A stretch of DNA of 64,000 nt from Candidatus Methanophagales archaeon. GTDB lineage: Archaea; Halobacteriota; Syntropharchaeia; Alkanophagales; Methanospirareceae. The stretch covers positions 1 to 64,000 of the forward strand of contig JANPRD010000006.1 in NCBI GenBank assembly GCA_024699715.1, written 5' to 3'. The position numbers and the translations under genes are program-made. The stretch's first letter is position 1. Each line of letters begins with the position of its first letter. Shown here in pieces: positions 43,130 to 51,883 of this stretch. The notes under the pieces are model-generated. The model was not told the DNA's origin. It saw only the letters and a program-made list of their open reading frames with translations, and did not search any database.

Positions 43130-43275
43130 TTTCGGTTGAGTCGCCTTTCCTTAGCATTTCGCAAAGGAAAGCTGAGGTCTCCTTTTGTCCTTTCGTAGCC
43201 CGCCCTCAAAGGGCCCAGAGGACTCTCTACCTCCGTTCACACCTTCTTAATTCCTCTCGTGTCATTTCGGTAGTT
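43130..43275 (-). mobile_element. Possible second IS605-end/structured-RNA relic
   Basis: Minus strand ...GAATTAAGAAGGTGTGAACGGAGGTAGAGAG...GGGCCCTTTGAGGGCGGGC...AGCTTTCCTTTGCGAAATGCTAAGGAAAGG: nested hairpins and a GTGAACGGAGG core like the 5.5-kb element. Confidence 0.3.
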
Positions 43276-43295
43276 CGCACCACCCTTACTTTTCA

Positions 43296-43597
43296 ATTTC
43301 CAGTGGAAATGGAGGGGTGTGTGTCTTCAACCTCACAGAAATCTCTGCGTAGAAAGCCCCTTTCGCCAAAAGAAGCGAGGAGAACAGCCTTTCACGGTAA
43401 CACACTCACATATTTCAGACGACCACAATTTCCACTGGAGCGGAGCATTCAGAGAAGCCCTCTTAACAAAAGGAACGCTCTCATCAGCCCTTTCACCGAT
43501 TTCCAGTGGAAACCCTCCATATGATTAACTTTAAATAGGTATTGCTTCCTCTGGAAACCCTCAAAGTAATCTTTAACCTATTTTTCTTCTGGAAATC
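43296..43597 (+). repeat. ORB-like palindromic repeat, copy D (mosaic)
   Basis: ATTTCCAGTGGAAATGGAGGGGTGTGTG (43296), AATTTCCACTGGAG (43427-43440), ATTTCCAGTGGAAAC (43499-43513), GCTTCCTCTGGAAAC (43543-43557); isolated CTTCCAGTGGAAAG at 43111. Confidence 0.9.
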
Positions 43598-43641
43598 GGA
43601 ATTGCACTGGATTAAGGGAAAAGGGAGTGAGCGTCGCAAAA

Positions 43642-44541
43642 TCAGAACACGCTACCGACCTCCGCTTCTGGCAGTATTTTGAGCAAGTATCCGTCGTAAG
43701 ATGACTTTCGTATCTCGCAGATTTCTCGCAGTTCCCTTTTTCCGACCTGCACACTCGGCAGTTCTTCCGCCTCTTCTTCGCCTATTCGCACCCTGAGACC
43801 GTCCAAATGAAGCACGATAGGCATCTCCTCTGCTGAACTCAGCGGAATCCTCGCCTCAATCATTTCTTTCACGAACATGGGCGGTGCTGCGAGCGGGTCT
43901 TCCTCAATCTCTATCCGCTTCTCGCCGAGAGCTTCACTCAAACGCTCAACTACCTCCCGAAGCTTCACTATTTCCGCTTTCCTTCGCATCCTGTCTGTTC
44001 GCCTGCCTATGCCACCGACATAATTTGCGACGCCTTCAACCTCAGGCGGACCTCCGACGATGATGTAAGGGATGTTCAGCGGCTCGCAAAGCTTCGCAGC
44101 CTTCTCACGAATGCATTCCGCAAAGTTTCCGAAGAAGAATACTGCTGCGTCGCATTCTTCAATCATTTCTCGCTCTTTCACTGTCATCTGCGAAATCCGC
44201 TTCCCTACGCCTCTCGCAAGACCGAGCATGTTCGTCACCGCTCCTTCCCTGCGAAGGAACTCCGCAATGTCGCAGACAGGATGAACGAGGTGATGTTTTC
44301 CGAGTGAAGGCGAAACTACCATTATTTCAGTGCCAGCGAGCGGTAAATCTCGCAGCTTACCGCCAAGCCCTTTCACAAAATCACGAATCAGGCGCTCTTC
44401 CTCCGCTGGTAGTGCGAGATGCATAAGCACATCCGACTGCAGCGTCATCTCTTGAATGACGAAACCGCCGATGTCTTGCACCAATTCCTTCAATTCTTTG
44501 AATCGGTAAACGCCCCCCTCAAACATCATTATCTTATACAT
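43642..44541 (-). CDS. Methanogenesis marker protein 7
   Basis: MYKIMMFEGGVYRFKELKELVQDIGGFVIQEMTLQSDVLMHLALP...YIIVGGPPEVEGVANYVGGIGRRTDRMRR. Confidence 0.85.
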   Translation of the reverse strand: MYKIMMFEGGVYRFKELKELVQDIGGFVIQEMTLQSDVLMHLALPAEEERLIRDFVKGLGGKLRDLPLAGTEIMVVSPSLGKHHLVHPVCDIAEFLRREGAVTNMLGLARGVGKRISQMTVKEREMIEECDAAVFFFGNFAECIREKAAKLCEPLNIPYIIVGGPPEVEGVANYVGGIGRRTDRMRRKAEIVKLREVVERLSEALGEKRIEIEEDPLAAPPMFVKEMIEARIPLSSAEEMPIVLHLDGLRVRIGEEEAEELPSVQVGKRELREICEIRKSSYDGYLLKILPEAEVGSVF

Positions 44542-44687
44542 TTTACCTCACACACACCACGCTCTTCTCTTTCACTTCTCTTCCTCCTTACATCTCTCGC
44601 TTTCCCTGCCGCTCTCGCTCTTCCTTCCTACGCTCTCACTACTCTCCTTTAGGCACGCCCTCTCAATAAATATACATGAATCATGCG

Positions 44688-46094
44688 TCATGAGAGCCAC
44701 TCAGGCGGCCAGCTCTTCTCCATCCATCTCGGAATCATCCCGCTGTCTTTCGGACCGACGAGGACTCTCCACCCCGTTTTATCCTCTGTTTCGCCTGATA
44801 TTCTCGCTGCGAGACCGGGAAGAACCATCGTCTTGTGCTTCACCTTCTCTTCAACACCGAAGCGTTCCAATGCATCCTTCACAGCATCCGCACTCAGCTG
44901 ACCCCCTGCGACCGCAGATTCAACGCCCAATCCGCCTGTGTCAATAACGAGCAAATAAGAATCAATTTTGCTTGAAGATATGTCGCTTTCCACCGTATAG
45001 TATGTGAGGGCGAAGTTAGTAGTGACGAAAAGCGGTGAATTTTCGTTTGGAGAGCCAATTATTCGCAAACCCGGCTCAACACTCACAGGTTTTCTCGGAT
45101 CAGTGTATATATTTTCAACGAGAGTCCGCTCAACAATCAGCGAATGTGGCTCCAATCCGTGCAAAATCATGATGTCCGCATACTTAATGATGAAAATGCA
45201 TGCGATGACAGCCTCCCAGTATGAAGCCTCCACAGGGTCCTTGTGTGTGAGCCAAGCGACAAGCGGAACGCTCAAGAGCGGGTAAGCGACTTCTTTCTTT
45301 CCCTCTGAAATTGCTGCACGGCGCAGTTTAACGAACTTTGCGAATGTCTCTGCGAGTCCTTTGCCTGTTGGAAGCGTCCCGGGGTCAAGCACGAGGTCTC
45401 TGACGCCTTTATTTGCGAAAGTCACTGCGAGGCTTGCGAGCGTGTCCAAAGAAGGCGAGAATAATGCGACTGGCACGCCGTAGCGACGAGCAAGCTCAAC
45501 GAATGCAAACCAATTCCGCTCTGTTGCTGCGTAAATCAGAGGGCGACGCTCACTCACTTGCGAAAGACCTGCCTCAATCACTTTTTCTGAAAATGAGCAG
45601 AGAGCAAGCGGCAAATCTGTCTCGTCTGCGACAATCCTAACGCATTCCTCAAACTTCTTCGCATCATTTGAGACTGAACGAATGGCAACACCATTCAAAC
45701 GCAAGAACTTACCAACATAAAACTTCCTCCAATCCGTTATAGTTTGCACTCTTTCCCTCAATTTATCGGCTGGTAGCGTGTCCCATACATCGTAAAATAG
45801 TGCAGTTCGGTTGAAAAATGTGAGTTCGTGCCTGTGGAGGACATCCTCACCGCCAATTTTAACTGCTTTCTCACCCTCGCCTATTACGACCTCACGAATC
45901 TCAGGTGCGAGCAGCTCCGCAATCTTCTCCCTCTGCGATGCATACTTATCCTCGCTCAAAGGCGGACACGCATCCAAATCCTTCTTACGCTCAAGAAGCA
46001 GAGATGCGAAAGCCATGCATGTCTTCTCACCGCATTCTCCGCAATTTGTGCGTGGCAACAGTCGGTAAATATCCATCGGACTCTTCGCTCTCAT
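44688..46094 (-). CDS. cdhE: ACDS complex corrinoid/Fe-S protein large subunit (gamma)
   Basis: MDIYRLLPRTNCGECGEKTCMAFASLLLERKKDLDACPPL; LVIDTGGLGVESAVAGGQLSADAVKDAL. Confidence 0.96.
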   Translation of the reverse strand: MRAKSPMDIYRLLPRTNCGECGEKTCMAFASLLLERKKDLDACPPLSEDKYASQREKIAELLAPEIREVVIGEGEKAVKIGGEDVLHRHELTFFNRTALFYDVWDTLPADKLRERVQTITDWRKFYVGKFLRLNGVAIRSVSNDAKKFEECVRIVADETDLPLALCSFSEKVIEAGLSQVSERRPLIYAATERNWFAFVELARRYGVPVALFSPSLDTLASLAVTFANKGVRDLVLDPGTLPTGKGLAETFAKFVKLRRAAISEGKKEVAYPLLSVPLVAWLTHKDPVEASYWEAVIACIFIIKYADIMILHGLEPHSLIVERTLVENIYTDPRKPVSVEPGLRIIGSPNENSPLFVTTNFALTYYTVESDISSSKIDSYLLVIDTGGLGVESAVAGGQLSADAVKDALERFGVEEKVKHKTMVLPGLAARISGETEDKTGWRVLVGPKDSGMIPRWMEKSWPPEWLS

Positions 46095-47475
46095 TTTCCT
46101 GACACCTCATTCTCATGCTTCTTCGCCTGTCCAAGAAATCCAGTCTTCCGCTCTCACACTCACGCTCTCCTTTTCCGCTCCCTTCTTCTGCGTCTGCGGA
46201 TGCGAGCATTCTTGTGACCTCACGAACGGTCATCGCAGCCTTCGGATGCATCATCATGAAGAGGTCGCCGCCTGCGAGTGCGAGTGTGAGTCCTGTGATG
46301 ATTTCGTAGAGCGGACCTCTGAGCGAAGCGGGTCCCCAGTCAGAATCCTCTGCAATTGGCGATGCTTTCATCCAAGCCTCACGAGCGCCCCACGCATTCG
46401 TCACACCGCAGGAAATCGGGAAAGCGAGGTCTGAATCTCCCTTGAGGGCTGAGATGCGAATGCGCTCAATGTTCGTGAACGCATAATCCAAGCCGTAGCC
46501 GAGAGCAGCGGTTGTGGGGTCAATCACGATGCTTTTGCGTGGAACGCCCATTTTAAGCAAATATCTGTTGAGTGTCTTCTGCTGGTTGATGTCAAGCTGC
46601 GTCCATGAGAGGACCGCATGCCCGTGCGAGATTGCTGCCTTCGCAATACGCTCGTAGTCCATGTTCAAATTCGCACTCGCAATAAGACATCTCTCGCCTG
46701 AAGCGACTTCTGCTGCTGCTTCAAGCACCGCAGGGTCTTTCTCCGGATTTCCAGAGCCACCGATTATGATGGGGACTTTCACCGCTTGTAGCACTTCCTC
46801 AACTGTCTTTGCTGCCTCTCGTGGTGAAGTGTCCTTTATCAGCGGGTCCGTGCTTATTAAATGAATTGTCACGAGGTCCGCCTTGAACACTTCCACATTC
46901 TTCTTCGCCCACTCTCCTGCATCCTCCATGACATCCTCATACATCACCCGCACCGCTTTCGCAAGTGGAATCGGCATGTCAAAGCAGTCAACCGCAATCA
47001 CCGGCGGATGCTCCATCGGTGCGTCAAAGTTGTAAAAAGGAAGCGCTCGCTCACCGCCAATCGTCACTGTCTTTGCTCTCGTTCCTCCTTCTGAGCGGGT
47101 CGCTCCGAGCGTCACCTCTTCTATCTCACCAAACCACTCCTCTCTCTTTGCGGAAAACTCCACAGGCACTAACTTCTCCTCCTCCGCTGGCAACACCGCC
47201 TCCACTTCCGTCGTTGCCTCCATCGCCGTCGTTTGTGGTTGCGCTACTACTGGCACGCCCGCCCCTCCCTGCACCACTCCCTGCATTACTCGCACTCCTT
47301 GCGCCGCCACTTGCTCCTTCAGCGCCTGCTGGAGAGCATTCAATAGAATCGGAATCGCAGAACGCCTCGTCAGTTCAATGTCAAAATCGCCACGAATCTC
47401 CACACCATCTAACTCCAAGACATCGTAACGCTCTAAAATCTTCAAAATGTCCTCTAAACGCACCTTCTTTGCCAT
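46027..47475 (-). CDS. cdhD: ACDS complex corrinoid protein small subunit (delta); native end probably at 46113
   Basis: LEDILKILERYDVLELDGVEI...VTIGGERALPFYNFDAPMEHPPVIAVDCFDMPIPL...; alternative-frame C-terminus ...EDWISWTGEEA*. Confidence 0.95.
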   Translation of the reverse strand: MAKKVRLEDILKILERYDVLELDGVEIRGDFDIELTRRSAIPILLNALQQALKEQVAAQGVRVMQGVVQGGAGVPVVAQPQTTAMEATTEVEAVLPAEEEKLVPVEFSAKREEWFGEIEEVTLGATRSEGGTRAKTVTIGGERALPFYNFDAPMEHPPVIAVDCFDMPIPLAKAVRVMYEDVMEDAGEWAKKNVEVFKADLVTIHLISTDPLIKDTSPREAAKTVEEVLQAVKVPIIIGGSGNPEKDPAVLEAAAEVASGERCLIASANLNMDYERIAKAAISHGHAVLSWTQLDINQQKTLNRYLLKMGVPRKSIVIDPTTAALGYGLDYAFTNIERIRISALKGDSDLAFPISCGVTNAWGAREAWMKASPIAEDSDWGPASLRGPLYEIITGLTLALAGGDLFMMMHPKAAMTVREVTRMLASADAEEGSGKGERECESGRLDFLDRRRSMRMRCQENESEESDGYLPTVATHKLRRMR

Positions 47476-47546
47476 TTCCCTCTCACACTCTTGCATGCTG
47501 CATGCTCTTGCACACCCTCGCACACTCTCGCACAATCTCGCACCTC

Positions 47547-49259
47547 TTAACCGCTCTCTTTCTTCTCTCTCCCGCTCTTCTTCAAAATGACCTTGCCGAC
47601 ACGAATCTCCGCATCCTTGAATGTGATTTTCAGACCTCCTCCACCTACTGCGCTGCCCTCGCTTTCAGCCACTTTTCTCACTAACGCTTCCAACACAGGG
47701 AGCAAGGCGGAAATATCCACCGTGATTGGAATCATTAGCGTGCCAGCAGACACGGAAGCGGGAACTGCAGCAGTGGCAGGAACTGCGGGCTTCGCCAGCG
47801 CCTCAGCAGCACGAGCCTCACCACCTACGGCTTCTGCTCTCTCAGCTGCCCCTTCAGCTGTCGCACTGCTCACAGCAGCCTCTTCTGCTCGCTTCTCTGC
47901 CGCAACCGCCTCCTTCACAGCCTCTTCAGCAGCCTCTTTAGCAGCAACCTCTTCAGCGGCAGCCTCCACAGCAGCCTCTTCAGCCACTTCACCCCAACCT
48001 TCTGTGATTTTCACGCCGTCAACGGGACGAATGACGCCCTTCACGACAGGATGATTCACCTTACGCAGAAACTCCTTCAGCTCTTCAATGTTCCTCGCCT
48101 CTTTTTCGGTCGCAATCTTATCCCGCATCTCCTCAGGAATTGCGTCAATTATCTTCTCTTTCAAGTCTGAAGGCATCCAAACGACCCTTCTCCAACCGCC
48201 ATCCGCCTGAATGAACTTTTCGCTGTAAAAGTATTGGATGCCGATGCCGAGAAAGCCTTCAACTTGACGACCTCCGCCGACGGATGCCGCAATCGTTGAA
48301 AACGGAAGACCAATAGGCGTCTCAGTGACCTTTGAGCCCCTGTGAATCCATCCGATTCCGTCAACTTCAGGAATGTAAAAGCCTGCGACCTCAAAGCAAC
48401 CGCAAGAAGTGTGCGGCTTCTCAAAAAATGAATGCAGTTTGATTGAATTGTAAGCGCCGCCTGAGAGCCTCACCGCTGCCTCGTTCACGCCCGTGTATTC
48501 GCCACCAATCGGGTCTATGCATTCACCCTTCGGAATGGGAGCATTAGGACCTTCAGGGTCAATCCTCGCAGATGCACGGGCATCAAACCATGTCATCGCA
48601 CCGCAGAGAGCCACCCTGTCTGGCGTAATAACGCAAACATTCGTCGGTGCGAAGGACTGGCAAAGCGTGCATTGGTAGAACTCATCAACATCCTCGTCGT
48701 GCAAGCCACGAGCCTTCTCGTCCCTCGCTTTGTAAACGGCTTCAGCTTCCTTTATTCTGCGTAGCACCTCATCCTCGTCAGTAATGTAAATCGCTTCCAT
48801 TTTCTCTATGAACGGCAACTCAGACTTATACAGCATGACTGTCGCCTTCGCAATCTGCTTCAGCGACTTCAGTCCCTTCCGAATCGCATCCTTGCTTATG
48901 CGAACCCAGATGTCTGCTCGCTGGTTCAGATGCATGTAACCCTGAATGTAAGATTGGAATTCGTGGTTGCGCCGCTCAAGCACCGCCTCTAAATCTTTCT
49001 CAACCTCCTTCCCGTAGACCTTGTAAATCATCGCATACGCATAACTCTCGCCCTCTTGCATCTCGCTTAAGTCGGGACCGATGAGCGTTACTCTGCCGTC
49101 GCTCACATTCTCAGGCTCCTCTTCGCAGATAACGAGCTCAAAGCCCGGCTTCTTCGGTCCGCCGAGCTCAACGAACATCTGCTCCTTACGCACACGCTCC
49201 CCCTCATACATCGGATTTATGTCCAGCGGGAATGGCTCCTCCTCTTCTCCTCCGCTCAT
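47547..49259 (-). CDS. cdhC: ACDS complex acetyl-CoA synthase subunit (beta) with Ala/Glu-rich linker
   Basis: CTLCQSFAPTNVCVITPDRVALCGAMTWFDARAS; PHTSCGCFEVAGFYIPEVDGIGWIHRG. Confidence 0.96.
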   Translation of the reverse strand: MSGGEEEEPFPLDINPMYEGERVRKEQMFVELGGPKKPGFELVICEEEPENVSDGRVTLIGPDLSEMQEGESYAYAMIYKVYGKEVEKDLEAVLERRNHEFQSYIQGYMHLNQRADIWVRISKDAIRKGLKSLKQIAKATVMLYKSELPFIEKMEAIYITDEDEVLRRIKEAEAVYKARDEKARGLHDEDVDEFYQCTLCQSFAPTNVCVITPDRVALCGAMTWFDARASARIDPEGPNAPIPKGECIDPIGGEYTGVNEAAVRLSGGAYNSIKLHSFFEKPHTSCGCFEVAGFYIPEVDGIGWIHRGSKVTETPIGLPFSTIAASVGGGRQVEGFLGIGIQYFYSEKFIQADGGWRRVVWMPSDLKEKIIDAIPEEMRDKIATEKEARNIEELKEFLRKVNHPVVKGVIRPVDGVKITEGWGEVAEEAAVEAAAEEVAAKEAAEEAVKEAVAAEKRAEEAAVSSATAEGAAERAEAVGGEARAAEALAKPAVPATAAVPASVSAGTLMIPITVDISALLPVLEALVRKVAESEGSAVGGGGLKITFKDAEIRVGKVILKKSGREKKESG

Positions 49260-49375
49260 TGCACGCCCCTGTCTTCCAAAATGAATTTACTATTTATAAA
49301 GTTTCAAATTAATTCTCAAAATTCGTCAAATGCCATTCCGTCAAATTCCGTCAAATGTCAAATTATCGGACAAAT

Positions 49376-50370
49376 CTATTCTGACAATAGTTTGAGGAGC
49401 AGCGCCTTCTGCGTGTGCAAGCGGTTTTCCGCCTGCTCAAAGACTGCTGAATGCTCCCCATATAAAACATCTTCAGTGAGTTCCTCGCCGATATGCACGG
49501 GCATGCAGTGCAGGACAATCGCATCATCAGCAGCGAGGCTCAAAATTTCGCCGTCTATTCTGTAAGCATGCAGGTCTCGCCTTCGTTTTTCTGCCTCGCT
49601 CTCTTCGCCCATTGAGACCCAGACATCCGTGCAGAGGACATCCGCATCCTTCACTGCATTTCGCAATTCACTCCCGCTCCACTCCCGCTGCCTTCGCTGC
49701 CTCCAACGCACAGCTCAACATTTCCGCCTGTTTCCTCGCAAATTGCAAGCGCTTTACGCAGAATTTCGGCGTCAGGCTCGTATCCCTTCGGACATGCAAC
49801 GCAGATTTCAGCACCCAAGAGTGCGCATCCTCCGATTAGCGAGTTGCAGACATTCGTTGCGTCGCCGACCCACACTATTTTCAGCCCTTTTATGCGTCCC
49901 TTCCGCTCAATAATCGTGAGCAGGTCTGCAAGCGTCTGGCAAGGATGCTCTCTGTCTGTGAGGGCGTTAATTGTCGGAATCGTTGCGTGAATGGCGAATT
50001 CCTCAACCGTCTCGTGCTTGAATGCCCTTATGCATACCGCATCCACATAGGAAGAAAGCACTTTCGCCGTCTCTTTTATCCTCTCGCCACGCCCCAACTG
50101 CATCTCCTTCCAAGAAAGTGGAATGACTGAACCGCCCAACTCTCGCATCGCAACCTCAAAAGAAATGCGTGTTCGTGTAGATGGCTTCTCAAAAATGAGT
50201 GTTAGCGTCTTACCCGCTAAATCTTCACGAATTCTCCGCCCTTCTCGCCGTTCTCGCTTTAATGCCTCCGCTTCGCTCAAAATTCGCTCCAATTCCGCAG
50301 TAGAGAGGTCAAAAATGGAAATGAAGTCACGCTTTCTCCTCTTCGTTTCTCGCAATTCCGCCTCTTGCAT
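49376..50370 (-). CDS. argF: Ornithine carbamoyltransferase, frameshifted
   Basis: 49651-50370: FEKPSTRTRISFEVAMRELGG...TDREHPCQTLADLLTI...WVGDATNVCNSL. 49376-49711: VLCTDVWVSMGEESEAEKRRRDL...IVLHCMPVHIGEELTEDVLYGEHSAVFEQAENRLHTQKALL. Confidence 0.9.
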
Positions 50371-50409
50371 GGCATTTTATAATGTGGAGAAGATAAAAAA
50401 ACAAACGAA

Positions 50410-50679
50410 ATGGAAGAGGAAAGCATTCGCAGGCTCGTGCGTGAGGAAATACTTGGGCGGGAGTTGAGACGCATTAACGACGCTTACAAGGCTTTTTACA
50501 TTCATCTCGCCATTTATTGCATCGTCAACGCAGCGTTCTCAGTCTTCGTGCTGCTTCGTGGAGGCTTTTTCTGGCCGATATTCCCTATTGTTTTCTGGGG
50601 AGCGGGCGTTCTTGTTCATTTCTCCTGTTTGAGCGTCGCAAAAAAGAGCGTGGAGAAAGAGCTGGAATCGCTTAAATGA
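50410..50679 (+). CDS. Small 2TM-domain protein
   Basis: DAYKAFYIHLAIYCIVNAAFSVFVLLRGGFFWPIFPIVFWGAGVLVHFS. Confidence 0.7.
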   Translation: MEEESIRRLVREEILGRELRRINDAYKAFYIHLAIYCIVNAAFSVFVLLRGGFFWPIFPIVFWGAGVLVHFSCLSVAKKSVEKELESLK

Positions 50680-50755
50680 CTGCGCAAGGAACGAGAACGG
50701 GGCGGTGAAGGAGAGAGGAGAGAAGGGCTTGAAAAATTGAATTCTGAAGGGCAAT

Positions 50756-51871
50756 ATGTTGGAAGTTGTCGGTCTCGGAGCGTTGAACTATGATGAGTTG
50801 TATGCGGTTGAGCGGATTGCCGCGGGTGGCGAGGAGGTCGGCATTCTTCAGATGCACACCGCTCCCGGAGGCTCTGCTGCGAACACGATTGTTGCGTTGG
50901 CTCGTCTCGGCGTCTCAACAGGTTTCGTAGGCGTCGTCGGCAACGACCAAGCAGGCGATTTCATCATTGAGGAAATGCGTAAAGAGGGCGTTGAGACGAG
51001 AATTAAGCGTAAGAATGGGAGAACTGGCAGGGCTCTTTCTTTCATTGACCGCAGTGGAGAGCGTGCTTTATACATTTTTGCAGGCGTTAACGACAGTTTC
51101 AGCATCTCCGATGTTGATTTCTCGTTCATAAACGCTGCGAAAATCCTTCACATGAGCTCTTTCGTGAGCGAAGAGCAGTTTGAAATGCAGAAAGAAATAG
51201 CGAGACGCATTCAGACAAAATTAAGTTTCAGTCCTGGAATGCTCTGCTTCTCGCATCGCTTTTCCGCTCTTTCTGAAATTTTCGCTCGTTGCGATGTCGT
51301 TTTTTTCAGCCTTCGTGAGTTCTCCGCTCTCTTCGGGCTTCGCCGCATGCATAAAAACATGCTTGAGGAATTCACCGCTCATGTTTTGGATGCTGGAGCG
51401 AGGACGGTTTGCGTGACACTTGGCGGTGAAGGTTGCTACATCGCCTCAAAAGAAGCATCACTTTCCGTGCCTGCGTTTCCTACGAATGTCGTTGACACAA
51501 CAGGAGCGGGAGACGCATTCGCAGCAGGCTTTCTGGCAGCAAAACTCAGAGGAAAGAGCCTTGAAGAATGCGGAAGAATCGGGAATTTCGTCGCTTCTTG
51601 CTGCATTCGTGAGTTCGGTTGCAGAAAAGGACTGCCTCGCAGAGAAGAACTTGAGCGATTTCTTGCGAAGGGGCGAAAGATATTTAAACTGTGTCAGAAT
51701 GGTGTGGAAGAGATGGAAGAGAAAAAGAAGACTTTGGAAATTGACCCGAAAGCGTTGAAGGCTGGAATGTGTTATATTGACGACTCTCTTGGTGAGAAAT
51801 TAGCCATCTGCAAGTCAGATGACGGCAAAATAAGGATATACAAAGTCATTGAAAAGGAAGAAAAAGGATAA
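50756..51871 (+). CDS. PfkB-family carbohydrate kinase with in-frame C-terminal small-protein extension
   Basis: TAPGGSAANTIVALARLGVSTGFVGVVGNDQAGDFIIEEM...VDTTGAGDAFAAGFLAA; extension MEEKKKTLEIDPKALKAGMCYIDDSLGEKLAICKSDDGKIRIYKV. Confidence 0.88.
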   Translation: MLEVVGLGALNYDELYAVERIAAGGEEVGILQMHTAPGGSAANTIVALARLGVSTGFVGVVGNDQAGDFIIEEMRKEGVETRIKRKNGRTGRALSFIDRSGERALYIFAGVNDSFSISDVDFSFINAAKILHMSSFVSEEQFEMQKEIARRIQTKLSFSPGMLCFSHRFSALSEIFARCDVVFFSLREFSALFGLRRMHKNMLEEFTAHVLDAGARTVCVTLGGEGCYIASKEASLSVPAFPTNVVDTTGAGDAFAAGFLAAKLRGKSLEECGRIGNFVASCCIREFGCRKGLPRREELERFLAKGRKIFKLCQNGVEEMEEKKKTLEIDPKALKAGMCYIDDSLGEKLAICKSDDGKIRIYKVIEKEEKG

Positions 51872-51883
51872 GAGGAGAGAACT

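Noticed and set aside
37225-43597. CRISPR array
   Set aside because: Palindromes recur at irregular spacing and the intervening 'spacers' are themselves conserved between copies; no cas genes are present.
47587-48054. 155-aa Ala/Ser-rich plus-strand ORF
   Set aside because: Antisense to the CdhC linker; composition mirrors the low-complexity coding strand.
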